Notes: a model not told the origin generated them from the sequence alone. A DNA stretch of 58,000 nucleotides from Diphasiastrum complanatum (GCA_029204225.1 CM055097.1:37190976-37248975), one strand, 5' to 3'. Numbered from the stretch's first letter, positions 33,523 to 45,650 are shown. A program made the numbers and translations.

Positions 33523-33529
33523 TGGGGTC

Positions 33530-34500
33530 AAAAAGTCAAAATCCAACCCCAGGGTTGAATAGTCAAATTTTGAACCTAGGGTCGATCAAGAAATCGATTC
33601 TAATTCTGAAAATGAGTCTGATCAGCAGAGGGAAGAAATCCAGCCAAAAAAGTCAAATCGACCCAAATAGCCTCCATCCAAATTTATGGATGATGCAGGC
33701 TGCTACTTTGTGCAGGAACCAAATACGTTTCAGAGGCAATGTCTACACCTTATGCTGAACATTGGAAAGCAGCAATGGACTAAGAATTCGTGCAAGATGT
33801 AGTTTATATTATTAAAATATTATAACACTAATACTTTTGACTTGCCATAACTTTTTAATAGTAGCTCAGAAGTATGTCATATAACATATCATTGGAAAGC
33901 CCTTGTCAAGCGCTTTCCAATGCACCAAACTCCGCTAAATTCAAACTTACCACTAAAAAGTTATGCCATTTTTAGTGTGGAAACAAAATGTGGACTCAAA
34001 AAGTTACATTACGTAGATTTCAAATTTGAGTGTTTTGATTGGTCCATGTGTAAGAAAAAATTGAGAAAAAATATAAAAAAAATCTTTACAAAGGGTCTTT
34101 TTTGGATTTAGAACTCCTCTAGTGCTTTGATCAGACTATTACTCTCCTTTGCAGCTGCAACAGATCTCGAAATCCGTCAAATGGATGTCTAGACCGGTTT
34201 TCTTAATGAGACCATTGAAGAAGAAATTTTCATGTCACAACCAGAACGATACGGGCTGAGGGTTAAGCAAAACCTTGTATGTAAAATTTACAAAGCACTC
34301 TATGGGCTGAAATAGTCACCCAGAGCCTAGTTCCAAAAAATAAATGCATTTCTTATTGCGAATGATTTTATTCAGTTCACTACTCGAGGATCAAACATGA
34401 TCTATCGTAGATCTTCCACCAAACAAGAAGGTCATTGATACAAAATGGATCTTCAAAAGGAAGTTCAACCCAGATGGATCTATTGCCAAATGTGTCATAG
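33530..34500 (+). pseudogene. Scrambled copia pol fragment
   Basis: Three pieces of copia pol lie on the plus strand. (1) 33,570-33,795 has the pre-RT linker with FVQEPNTF and, after a frameshift, EHWKAAMD. (2) 34,135-34,385 has QMDV, GFLNETIEEEIFMSQPERYG and KIYKALYGLK. (3) 34,395-34,500 has DLPPNKKVIDTKWIFKRKFN. In an intact RT piece 3 comes before piece 2, so the order is rearranged. Stops (GLK*SPRA*FQ) look like CAG to TAG and TGG to TAG changes. A foldback element sits between pieces 1 and 2. Confidence 0.7.
33844..33967. repeat. Foldback (MITE-like) element, about 124 bp
   Basis: Outer arms GCCATAACTTTTTA and its complement TAAAAAGTTATGCC, and inner arms CATTGGAAAGC and GCTTTCCAATG, pair around a short centre at about 33,906. 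The middle of the arms has diverged. It separates two parts of a copia relic. Confidence 0.7.
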
Positions 34501-35450
34501 GCCTCCCTATAAGTCTCTGAAAAACACGTTCAAATTTGCAAGGCTTATAGCAAGGCCATGGACCCGACGTTCGAGCTTTCCGCTTCCCCCGTGCCTCTTT
34601 TAAGGTTTTATCTTTCAAAACAACTTGCAATTAGATGACACCAAAGATGAAAGTTGGAGAGCTATACAACTTGGTAGCAAAAGGGACTTTTTGGAGTAAA
34701 ATGTAGGTATCAACAAGGCAAGCAGTTTCAAAGCAAGTGGAGATGGTAGCAAAACAAAGTAGCTATGATAAAAAAAAAAGTAAAAAAAGCCAATAATTTA
34801 GGCCCATCCATAATTGGAGATGGTAGCAGAACAATGATCGTCTATTTACAAGCACTAGTACTGATCAAATATCATAGAAAAATGGTGTTAGACATGGTGA
34901 CAAGTATGGAGGGACAACTTCTTACTAGGCCATTGAAGCAATGGCTCGATAAATGCTCTTCAATCCCAGCAAGGTCCTTCAACCTCCCTAATCATAGGTA
35001 CTTGCTCCAATGCAGATATTAGCCTAGCCACTACATGGGATTTGAATGTAGCTAGTGTGTATGAAAAACCCAATGAGCATGTGGAGAGCACCAATAAGAA
35101 GACATGCTTTTGATTTAGGGGACTTAATCTCCTTCCCATTCCAAAGCACCTACAAAAAAATGGATCAAATGCATTATTTAGGGCATTATTTGGAGTAGTT
35201 GTCCTCCTTTTTTGTTCACACAAAAAGTCCATGGGCCCAATTGGGAGCATAAATGACATTATGGACATAAAGCCTCATGAGCTCTCCATTGAAACCAAAT
35301 CATAGATGACACAAATCAAGAAAAGAGTCAATAAGATTTGCCTAAGAATATTTATGCTCCATAATGTCATGTGCTTAGGTTTCCTTTGTATTTCGGGACC
35401 ACCTCCAGAGCAGAGATGTCCATCCGCTTTTCTCTCTCCTTCAGAATCTG
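34501..35450. other. No recognised gene
   Basis: Small open frames on both strands without domains. AT-rich until the minisatellite at 35,458. Confidence 0.45.
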
Positions 35451-35457
35451 TCACTCT

Positions 35458-35580
35458 CTTTAGGATGTGCGTTCTCTCTCTACGAAATGTGCGTTTTCTC
35501 TCTTCTCTCTACGAAATGTGCCTTCGCTCTCTACGAAATGCACGTTCTCTCTCTACATAATGCACGTTCTCTCTCTATCT
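35458..35580. repeat. CT-rich minisatellite, about 20-30-bp units
   Basis: Units of the form CTCTCTACGAAATGTGCGTT recur five to six times with changes (TGTGCG, TGTGCC, TGCACG). Short frames written through it are artefacts of the repeat. Confidence 0.75.
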
Positions 35581-35601
35581 TCTCACATGGCATTACGTCA
35601 T

Positions 35602-35628
35602 GGAAGGCCCGAGGCCCTCGGGCCTTCC
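35602..35628. repeat. Perfect 12-bp GC-rich palindrome
   Basis: GGAAGGCCCGAG and CTCGGGCCTTCC are separated by GCC. It opens a GC-rich island of about 110 bases (35,600-35,715) in an otherwise AT-rich region; further inverted words (CCTTGCAGG, CCCTGCAAGG) follow inside it. Confidence 0.8.
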
Positions 35629-35852
35629 TTGCAGGTCGGGGCCCTGCCCTGCCCTCAGGCTGTCGCCCTCGGGAAAGGGCCATCCCTGCAAGGAATGCCC
35701 TCGATCAGGGCCTTCCACCATTCGTATAAGGTTGAGGATTAGGCACTTTTTCTAGTTTTTTTTTGAAGTATCAAGCCCTCCCTCTTAGCTACTTGTCACT
35801 CTTCCTTTTTAATTATCTCACATACCCTAGTCATAAGTAGCTACGTTGTGAC

Positions 35853-36239
35853 ATGCATGTCTATCGAAAAGACAGCCTCTCTCCATCATGCATACATTAT
35901 CTTTCTAAAATAAAAATGGCTTTCTATGAAAGGCAAATTGGACGAGAAAGTCTCGGAAGGCTTCAAAATGCAGGCCTTATCGAGTGTAATCCAGCATTCC
36001 ATATCCTCGCTCTCAGCAGCTGGTCTCTGCCACCTCTTCATGAGATTACTAGAGAAGATGAGGTGTTGAGCCTGAGGCAATTAGGCTATGACTCGAACAA
36101 AATTTTTGGGTGGGATGATGAATCTACTCTAGAGTCTACATCACCTGAGCAAGATATGTATAACTATAGTTGTGGCAACTGGCTGCAGGCTCAGGACTCA
36201 GGACCCCATCCATCATCATCAAATGTTCAAGCTCTCTGA
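35853..36239 (+). CDS. Hypothetical ORF, unidentified
   Basis: A 128-codon open frame; an in-frame ATG at 35,916 gives a shorter protein beginning MAFYERQIGRESLGRLQNAG. The C-terminal half is acidic and Ser-rich (DDESTLESTSPEQDMYNY). No homologue recognised. It sits about 650 bases upstream of the PSY-like gene on the same strand and might be chance, a decayed exon or part of an upstream transcript. Confidence 0.25.
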   Translation: MHVYRKDSLSPSCIHYLSKIKMAFYERQIGRESLGRLQNAGLIECNPAFHILALSSWSLPPLHEITREDEVLSLRQLGYDSNKIFGWDDESTLESTSPEQDMYNYSCGNWLQAQDSGPHPSSSNVQAL

Positions 36240-36640
36240 GCAGATGAGTATTTAGTGCTATATTGCATGCACGCTTTGGCTTTGACAGAGACAATCAGCT
36301 CGTAGCGTGGATGCTTGGTTGAGGGAGCTGGGCCCATCCAGCTTCAATCTATGCGCACTCACACCCAACCTTGATATTGCCAGCAACGCGTATGCGCACC
36401 AATTCACTACTATATCGCTCACACATACTCGCTCTTTCAGAATAATGGTTATCTTTAAGTATTGTTTGTGGCAGTCCCTCTCATTGATCTGATCCTTATG
36501 TGCCGTTAATGGCAGCAATAATCCTGTTTTACGGTAGTGCTTCTTGTTCAATTAGCCACCATTTATTTTCCTTGAGCACTATAACCGCTCACACGATGAT
36601 ACATATTCAGATCCAACCAATTTTCTGACTAGTAGAGAGT

Positions 36641-36642
<2 letters not shown>

Positions 36643-36708
<66 letters not shown>
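36643..36708. repeat. (CT)n microsatellite upstream of the PSY-like gene
   Basis: About 33 CT repeats, 185-250 bases upstream of the start codon at 36,893. CT/GA tracts near plant transcription starts can bind GAGA-type (BBR/BPC) factors; a role here is inference. Confidence 0.95.
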
Positions 36709-36709
<1 letters not shown>

Positions 36710-36807
36710 GATCACCCACATTTTATGATGACCATTTAGCCGGAGAGGTACACAGTACATTCCTGTAGAGTCAATTCTGCTCATAGAACTATTTGGGCCA
36801 CTCGTGA

Positions 36808-36816
36808 TTATTTATA
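36808..36816 (+). promoter_or_regulatory. Possible TATA box of the PSY-like gene
   Basis: TTATTTATA lies about 80 bases ahead of the start codon, leaving room for a short 5' UTR. A short out-of-frame ATG at 36,870 precedes the main start. Confidence 0.35.
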
Positions 36817-36892
36817 CAACTTTCCAGCATTGCGTTCAGTCTAGTATTGTATCACATGATCTAGAGCTTATGTGCAGATTAATGTTGCCGAG

Positions 36893-36971
36893 ATGGAAAT
36901 CAGAGCGTGGAAGTTCTTGTCTGTGGTCTTAGCTTTAGCTTCGTTTAATCTCTCTGTCGCTGTCGATTATG

Positions 36972-37022
<51 letters not shown>

Positions 37023-37668
37023 GCCAGATCATAGATTTAATTGAACCTTTTTCATATAATTAGAGCTATTTTATTATATCTTTTGAGCTATGGAATGAGA
37101 CTCAGCAGGCATAGAGGCTAAGATCATAAACTTTTTCATATTGATCACAGTTTTTGATGTCCTTTAGCTGATGCAGATCCAGAATTAGCAGGCACTGAAA
37201 TACATGCTGAAAAAAAAATGTTTGTGGTAAGATCTTTGGACTATCTCAGCGCATTTGCACGAGCCTATGATTTAAAACCTCTCATAGGATCCTAGTGAGA
37301 TTTGGAATGTTTCATTCAAAAGACTCTTTAATTTTTCAGAAGTAGCTCTATCATTTCCTCAAATATGTTTAAATCTTGAAGATTTTATATTTTATATGTA
37401 TACATATATAACTCATTTGAAGTTTATTCATGTGCAAAAAATTTGTTACCGTTTATCGCTTACACTATCTTTGAAAGAGTTTCAGTTAGGAGGAGACAAC
37501 GTGCAAATCCAGATGAGATTTCCAAAGGAGATGGAAACCCTAAGCTTATGTGGAAGAAAGGTGATGGTTCCATGTAGTAAACCACGTAAACTCATGTACG
37601 ACGTTGATGACTATGTTGATCCTTCTTCAAATGTCCCACTACCAAGGCTTAGACATGAAACTCCATGA
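36893..37668 (+). CDS. PSY-like small secreted peptide precursor (three exons)
   Basis: Inferred exons are 36,893-36,971, 37,168-37,226 and 37,486-37,668, with GT donors (GTACTC, GTAAGA) and AG acceptors (CCTTTAG, TTTCAG). Phases 1 and 0 join without a shift, giving about 106 residues. The N-terminus MEIRAWKFLSVVLALASFNL is a signal peptide, likely cut after LSVA. The C-terminus is RKLMYDVDDYVDPSSN, then a tail ending RHETP. PSY peptides begin DYxDPxxN and are sulfated on the Tyr next to Asp; the acidic YDVDDY setting suits tyrosylprotein sulfotransferase. The usual 'PKHDP' is replaced by a longer segment, so family membership is probable rather than certain. Acceptor 2 could also be 9 bases downstream. 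The gene lies inside intron 5 of the hydrolase gene, on the other strand. Confidence 0.55.
36975..37019. repeat. (CT)n microsatellite just inside intron 1 of the PSY-like gene
   Basis: It starts three bases after the predicted donor GTA and runs about 22 repeats. Length variation here could influence splicing of exon 1. Confidence 0.9.
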
Positions 37669-40600
37669 CAATCTATCCTTGTAATAGATGATCATATACT
37701 TGCAATAGATTTTGCTTAACAAACTCAATACAAAAGAGTACTCAAACATTACAAATGTTTTGGTTTCAAGCATGAATTCTTTGGACTAATTACCGAAGCA
37801 TGCCATATTATGTAAACATGCTCCACATTTCTTATTCCTCTAAGTGCGCCTTATTTCATTATATAGTTGCAATCAAAGAGCGATGTCGGTCCACCTGATA
37901 GAAATATGACGGATGTTGTGTGGGTGATTTTACCTTTTAGTCCAAGTGATTCAGCTATCATTGGGTACAATAGCTAGAAGTTTTATTGTGGCACCCTTCC
38001 TTATTTCCATCTTTCAAGTGCTCATGTTGTGCAATTTTTATATATCTTGTATTAGTGACTAGAAATATATACAAATGTACATAAGGCAAATTTCTCTCAT
38101 TGAAAATATAAAAAATGATGAAAACTAATGGTATCTAGAATTAAACTTTCATTCCATGCACAGTAGTTATAGAAGACAAGAAATTGTGGCCAATTAAAAC
38201 TATTGAATTTATAGATTTCTATATGATATATAGAAAGGCTATACTAGAAGTGTGATTGACCCATATCTATCCTCTTTTGATGGATGATATCATTAACAAT
38301 TTTCACCAAAAGAATCCAATATTAATAGGCTCCAATTTGTAGGTAAAAAACACATAAACTCGAACAAAGCCTCCAATATGATGCATGACAATGAATGAGT
38401 ATATTTTGTTTATAATCACTCATGAACAAATGAATGAGTATAAACAACATGAGCAAATGTCATGTGTTTTAAATTTTAGTGTTCCTAGTTTAAGGCATGT
38501 AGATAGAGGTGCATGTAAGATCACCATTAAAAGATCCTCAATTTGCCCACTTATACATATTTAATGCTATCAGATCTTTGATCCCAACGTGCATAGTGGA
38601 TCAACTAAATGTCGTCATATGTTAAGGCATCAAAATGAAGATGTAGACAAGATTTTGTACTGTGTCTAATAGGTGTAGGAGATACCACCTCTTGGTTAGC
38701 CTAATAAGTAGTTTGACTTTGTTCAACGAGTGTGAATTGCCACATGGAAATTGTACATCTGATGCTTGAAGCGTAATAAGTAGCTTGACTTTGTTCAACG
38801 AGTGTGAAATTGCCACATGGCAATTGTACATTCTGATGCTTGAAGCGCAGCACAACGATTTTGAAAAAAAGATATGCATATTATCCGCAATTTTGGATGT
38901 CAATTGTGATGTTAGAAGTAGAATCTGATATATGGATTACAATGGATCTGATAGTTGATAGAAGCTTGTCCCTAGAGTTGATGCTCTTGGATCTAGGGGG
39001 ATTTGAAGCTTATCATTAACCTATAAGGATCAGAATGTAGTGTTGAACCATATTAATTCTTCTGTCTAAATCACAGAATCAGGTGTGGATTTGTGGTATC
39101 CATCTGATAGGCTAACAACCATCCAAATAAATGGAATCTCCAGTATTTGGAAACAAGAGATAATATCCCATAGTGATTATAGGACAGCTAGAAGATCAGT
39201 GGATCTCTAGAATATCAGATAAGGCGGTTAAGAATTTTCTAAAAAGAAAGCTGATGGTATGGGACATCAGTAATTTTGGAAAGGGAATTCTAGGACTATA
39301 AAGATCTGATGGTCAATGGTGTGTTTTAGTACCTGGTCGCGATATGGGAAAAAAGAAAACCATTCGATCAAATGTGGGGTATTTTGGAAAATTTTGAGGT
39401 TTAATCTAGATCCCAATGTGGTATCTCATTATTTACAAAATTAGAGGCCCTCAAATCTATTTCTCGCTTTCTTGATTAATCCTTTACTTCTTAGTAGTTT
39501 CTTGAATATAGACATCAGATTGGTTATATGATTCTTTCCAGCATGAAGTTATTCTTCTGAAAGACTGTTATGTCATATAAACTACTACTTCTGGGAATGG
39601 ACTTGAAATTCAAAAAATTCTAAGGTTTAAGTGTTTCAATTTCTTAAATCTAGAATATCTCTGTTGCATAAATAGATTTCAATGGAATGATTGTACTATC
39701 ACTCGTATTTGAAAATATTCGAAGGAAAAGTCATGTTTGTAATAGAGTGAATCCTTTATTGGAATGCACTTATTATTGACTTTTCTGGGATTTAGATATT
39801 TTCATATATCATCTTTCTAGTTAACTTTTATTGAAATTTATAATTTTTTTAAGAGCAGGGGTGAAGTGGTGGAATAAGATTCTATTTGGAAATCTGTAGA
39901 TTGCATAGTTTCGGAAAAGAACCGACTGTGGTATAGAAATGAGATTTGGTCTGAAAGTAATTTTGGATAGATTTAGAGTAAGATACCTAATTGGAACTTT
40001 TCGAAAAAGAGAAATTCTCTAGGGATTGTGGTGGACACTCTGGAACTAGAACATGTTTGATATTTGAATCATTATCTATAAGTAGTACAGTAAAAGGTCA
40101 AATGTTACTAATTCCATTTTGATTGGAATAGAAGTAAGTTTGATCATAATTTGAGTCTGAGAGTTCTATATTGGATCAACCTAATCTTAGTTTAGTACTA
40201 GGATCAGAGAGGGGTTGATTGAATGGAAGAAATTATGTAATTAGAGGTAAATTGGGTTGGAAAACTGTTGAGAGTGAATTTTATTCGTCTTAGAGATTTT
40301 CTAAATATGTTATTTACTCATGAGGAATAGAAAATATTTTGTAGCTGAGTTACAAGATCTCAGCGAGATATGTGAGTAACATATGTGGGTTCTGTAGGAA
40401 TCTACAAGATAAAAATGTGTTTATGCACTGGGTCATAGTGAGATTATTCACATATGTGCACGATTAACCTTGTATGAATCTACTGTGTATTCCTGGTTAC
40501 TAGGGTTATTTGGTGCACTTAACCTAGTCGGTGAACATAAATATGTGATCAAGTATTGTTTTGACAGATACTTGTAGAGTTAACAAATCTTTGGATTGGA

Positions 40601-43600
40601 TATTTATGGATTAACTTATAAATGGTTTGGATGAGGATCTGAATGTGGTGTCATACTAGTATAATTGAGATCTGCACCTAGACATTTGAGATTTCTGAAT
40701 CATTGGCAATTAACTTGAGTAGTTGATTACTCCAGGATGAAGTTAATTGGTAAAATGATCAGTGTGATGTGGATTCATCGGAAACTGATGGTTTTGAATT
40801 ATATTGCTTGTAAGATGCATGATTAGTGAGTCATTTGGGTTCATCAGTTAAAATTGTGTGCATTGGATATACAGTATTTTTGGGATAGAGTATTCCTTAG
40901 TTAAGGAAGGGACTTAGCTCATTAGTGATTGTATCCCAAAGAGCTCATCATAATGGATTTAAGAATAATAACTGAATTGATATTCAAGAATCCTATTTGA
41001 TGAATATTCCTAAATCCAATATTTTCTTAGTGGAAAGATTTTGGAATAATTCTTACTTTTCCTGAGTTATGTGGACATATACTCCAGTATCCTATAAATG
41101 ATTAAGCATGCTTTTGGGATTTAAGAAAATTATGATTGACGAATCATATGAATCTAGATATTTATGATTGACAGATCATAAATAGATACTTAATTATTGT
41201 CAGAGGACTATAAGGAATTGTAATGGTTCTTAAGTGTGATGATTAATTCTTGATCTATTACTTGAGCAAGATTTCAGATCAGTGTTTTTGAATCTCTCTA
41301 CTCTAATATTTTAATTGAGAACCTATGGATCTCACGGACATTATCTTATTTATCTAGCGGATGCTATTCTGCTACAGTTTATGGTCTGTAGATGCTTGAG
41401 TACAATTCTTCATTTGATTGGATCTCCAGTTATCATAGGAGACAGACAAGTCTAGAAATAGGAGCATTTAACACTCAATGGTCACAAAGATATAAGTTAT
41501 GAATTCAACTAAATGAATCCTACCCAAGAAATTAATATCTGGTATTAAGCAATTATTTGCTAGGATTGCTAAAATCCTAATTGTGAAATACATTTCCCGA
41601 TCACACTTACTACCATTGATGTCCACTCTTCTTCCCTCTTCAGAATTTTCAGTTCTCCAAAAATCTTTCAGCTAAGGTATCAAGAAGATGTAATGACATT
41701 AGTAAATTTAAAAAAATGAATTACTATAGGAAAAAAGTTTGAAACAGTTTCATCTCTATCCTATACTTGGGTACAAATATCGATATACAAACCACCATAG
41801 GATTTTAACTGGAAATGAAATCAGTTTTACTTTTAATCAGTTCCTATTATTACGATTTTTCCAATAAAATTGGACTGAACCCTTTTTTTACTTACTGGCT
41901 TAATAATTTCTTCGTTAAAATTATCTGTTATTAATGGTAAGTAAGATTTGGATTCGGGTACTTTCTCCACTGTATTCACCACAAATAATATTGTTGAATA
42001 AAGAAATACCTCCAAATACAATGAATTTTCCACCATTAATTATTTAACAAGTATCTCAAAAGCTTTGGTTTGTTCAATTTTAATGACCTAAATCATCAAA
42101 ATCACAATAACCAACTGATCGATGTTGTATCGATTTGAAAAGGAGAAAATCGAAAAAAAACACAATTTAACTCCATTTACTGGGAGTAACAATGATCTAG
42201 AGTTTGATTGGTTTAAATAGCATTGTACCAAGGAATCGAATTCCTAAACTGGGTATATGCCTAAGAACCGTACCACTCCCTTCATTCCGTCAAGATCGGC
42301 TCTGAAAATTTTTTCACTGAAAACCGATTAATATTGCGTGACCACGAATATAATGGTATTAAGGTTCCACACAATTATGGGCTTATTGACAGCTGTCGAT
42401 GTAAGCAATTAACTAGCAAATAAGGTTTTAATACATGATTATTGTTCCTAGGGAAATCCCTATTTTGGGAAACAATATCTAAACCAAGGTTTAAATTTTG
42501 AAAACTAAGCACCAAGAATTCAAAATTCCACTAACTGGGTGCTAGTAACTTGAGTTCGAAAATCTCATATTGAACCATCATCAAAGTTACAACCTGTCAA
42601 AATATTGACAACCCTATGGTCATCTGGCATGTATTTAGAATCCTTAAAACTGATTCACAATTCCCAAAATTGCTAAATTTCGAAGCCAGGGGCATGAGGG
42701 TAGAGCCTCCTGGTCACTCCCCTTCACATGCAAAACTACATGCCTAAGGTAACATACCCTCAAGGTTATGCATAAAACCTAGGTCTCCATATCCTAAAAT
42801 GCTTAAGGGAACCCCGAAACCAAACGGCCACCACTCCAAAAAGGGCTTCCAGCCGCAACCTTCCTCGTAAAAGAGAGAGAGATTCAATCAGAGATTCAAC
42901 CAGCCACAACTTACATCAGAGAATGCTTCTCAGCCGCAGGCCTCATCGATGAGAGGAGCATGATAGGAGGCTGAATTGCTTCCACCATCGCGACAGAGAG
43001 AAAGCGAGAAAATAGGCTCAGTTTCGTCCTTTCCCACAACAAGGTATCTGGATTTATGGCCAATAATCACATCCTCTGCTGTACACAGGGAAATCCGAAC
43101 CCTTGTTCCTACGCAGTTTCCATTCATCTTCCATTCCAGCGGCTTTCAAGCTTCACAAAAAATCAGTTCACAGCTGTCTCAAGGTCGTTCAAATGTTTCT
43201 TACTGCTCTTACTCCAAGCTCTTCCCTCCATCAGGAATGTCCTCACGTTCTTATGGCATATAGCTAAAAGATTCATGATTATTCATTAAGGATAATTCTG
43301 CTGATGCATCTTTATAATCCAACAGACATTGTGGAGCAGACCTGACTTACTGGAAAGGCCGAGTAGTAGTTTAAGACAGATTCATCAACCCTGCTCTCAT
43401 AATCACAGATGAGCCACAGCTCTTTCGATTCTGAGCAGGCATAAACTAGCTGTCTCATGACTGCGAACAGCTTTCAGGGTTTCAAACCTCAAAACCGAGT
43501 CTGAAAGGAGACCAACGAGCCTTTTATGACAAAGTTACCACATCAAGCTTCAACCTCTGACTTACTACCTTAACATAGCTTCCATTCCGCTAAATTTTAA

Positions 43601-44060
43601 CATTATTGCTCATCCATCTATATTTCCATCATGCATGTTCTCAGGAGAGTTATGATTGTAAAATAGCAAGTCTTAATCCTCAACATGCAGTCAGTAGAAT
43701 CACGTCACATACTGCCAACCGTCCCCACAAACTGGATAGATCGATGTAGTATCAATCTATCTATGAAAACTAGCATACATGACTCAGAATATTATGGTCC
43801 AACATGTTGTAGAGGGTCTGCTCACAACTCGCCTCAGGATATTGTCAGTACGCTTGCCCTAGGCACTCTGGGTATGAGTGTTCTTATTGAGTGTGTCGGA
43901 GGTCTCTTGTTATCGGTCTTGACTCGTCTATTTTGTGAGGTCTTCCCATGATTTTTAGTCCATAGGCTTATGCCTCCATCACTTTGGCTTCTACTATCGA
44001 CTAGCCCACAACTCAATCCATCCCCTTCTGTCCAATGACAGTCTTCTAAGCGATAGTTTT
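37669..44060. other. Long stretch with no recognised gene
   Basis: About 6.4 kb of AT-rich intronic sequence. Short open frames at 38,622-38,903, 41,833-42,036, 42,930-43,289 and 43,685-43,951 carry no recognisable domain. It probably consists of diverged retroelement LTRs, but no ends, primer-binding sites or pol motifs could be read. Confidence 0.45.
38703..38848. repeat. 72-bp tandem duplication
   Basis: The unit AATAAGTAGTTTGACTTTGT... through GATGCTTGAAGCG occurs at 38,703-38,774 and again at 38,775-38,848 with a handful of changes. Confidence 0.85.
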
Positions 44061-44065
44061 TCTAT

Positions 44066-45650
44066 TTTATGAATTGATCGTTTGGAATGTGAAAGGGGTT
44101 AGAACTTATAACCCTTGAAAAACTAGAAGATCTAAAGAATATTTAAATTTGGTAACAAATTGAGCTCTTTTTGTAACTCTGCAAAGAAACATAATTGAAA
44201 GGCTTTTATTTCCAATCAACATTGCATTTTTCAAGAGCAACTCATAACTACACTACCCGAACTAAAGATGGAGTGGCAATTTTTCCAAAAGAATTATAAT
44301 GCAATAAACCGATTCAGACTTCATTGATATGTGATAGCCAAGATTCGAAGAGAAAATACTGAGTTCAGTATAGTGAATTTATATGTAAAAAACATCAACT
44401 TGAAGTTTGAACAAGCTGACTTTTGGGAGCTCTCTTTAGGATAATGTTGTTGTAATGGCTACTTGTTACCCCGACCTTCTTCATAAAAAGTTCAAGCATA
44501 AAAACAAGTACTGTTTCAAGAAGGTAAAGCCCTTATAAGAAAAACAAAAGAAAACAAAAAGTTCAAAATTTGATCCAAAGTAATGCTATATGAGGGGCAA
44601 GTGCAGATATTACTAAATATCAAGATCCTGTATAACTGAACTGAAAAGGAGGCAACATAAGGGTGTGAAGGGTTTAGAATAGGATCTTGACTGAATTCAC
44701 TCTTAGATGAGGAACAATCTTGTTTCATAGTAAGGACAAAATATGGAAGATAACTATCCTCAGAATTTCCTCCTCTCTCAAGCTAGCTCATGGTAGAGAC
44801 TAACTTTTTCATTCACTAAGATTTATTTGATAAGGCCTTTGATAGGATTTTGTATGCCTGGATGCTCCACACGGGCTCTAGATTAGGTATTCCAAAAAAG
44901 CTATCGAATTGTATGCACAAGCCCTTGATGCCAATTCATATCCATACTTAGAAATCAAGCTATTGAATTATATGCACAAGCCTTGATGCCAATTCATATC
45001 CATACTTAGAAATCAATGGTTTTCTCTCTCCACCAATTAGTCTTGGCAAAGGTGTCCTCCTTCAAGGTTTCCCTTTGTCACCTCTAAATTTTATCATTCA
45101 GCCTATGGCCCTCATTAGGAAAGAGTAGTAGTTCGAAGAACTGGTCACTACATCACACTAAAATTGATAATTGGGAAATAATCTCAAGTTATTGATATGT
45201 ATAACTTCCTTTGTCTCTATGAAATAAAGTAAATATATGAGTGATCTTATGCTTACCTACTAAATTTTGTGAAGAATCAATAAACCTTGTTAAATCTAGA
45301 ATTTAGCACTCTTGAATCACTAGCCAATTTTGATCAAAGAACATGGTATTGAGATAGCTCACGTGGTGCCATTATGTAAACGTGAGTGCCCCACTGAGCG
45401 TCTATGTCAACAGCTAGGACAGAACAAATTGGATTAGCCACAAGATCCAAAATAAGCTTGCTTATTGGCTCAATCAAGACCTTGACACTAGTTGTGAGTG
45501 TAATCATTGTTAGATACATAATTTCTCCTATAGCAAGTAATGTAGGAACTTGAGAATATTGAAACTCTTTCATGGGGAGCGTAATTTTGAAATGAACGTG
45601 CCAATCTAGGCAATCTGGAGGCTTGGCTATCCAAGATATTGAAGTTGGAG
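44066..45650 (+). pseudogene. LINE (non-LTR retrotransposon) relic: endonuclease and reverse transcriptase
   Basis: Plus-strand frames give, in order, an AP-endonuclease start (IVWNVKGVRTYNP-like, then KTRRSKEYLNLVTN and FVTLQRN), more endonuclease (NLYVKNINLKFEQADFWEL), then RT pieces: AFDRILYAWML, INGFLSPPISLGKGVLLQG and GFPLSPLNFIIQPMALI, which is the LINE 'G..QG.PLSP.LF' block. Further on, WISHKIQNKLAYWLNQ fits the region after the RT. Many stops and frameshifts; the catalytic 'YADD' box is not readable. A 59-bp tandem duplication lies within the RT. Confidence 0.6.
44899..45015. repeat. 59-bp tandem duplication within the LINE RT
   Basis: AGCTATCGAATTGTATGCAC... to ...ATACTTAGAAATCA occurs twice in a row with a few differences. 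Confidence 0.85.

Noticed and set aside
36893-37668. Expansin or endoglucanase first exon
   Set aside because: The signal peptide followed by VDY first suggested these, but the next two in-phase exons have no expansin or GH9 motifs and end in a PSY-like motif.
44880-45010. TPR-repeat protein (AIELYAQALDAN)
   Set aside because: The helix-like words come from one frame of a 59-bp tandem duplication; flanking frames fit a LINE RT better.
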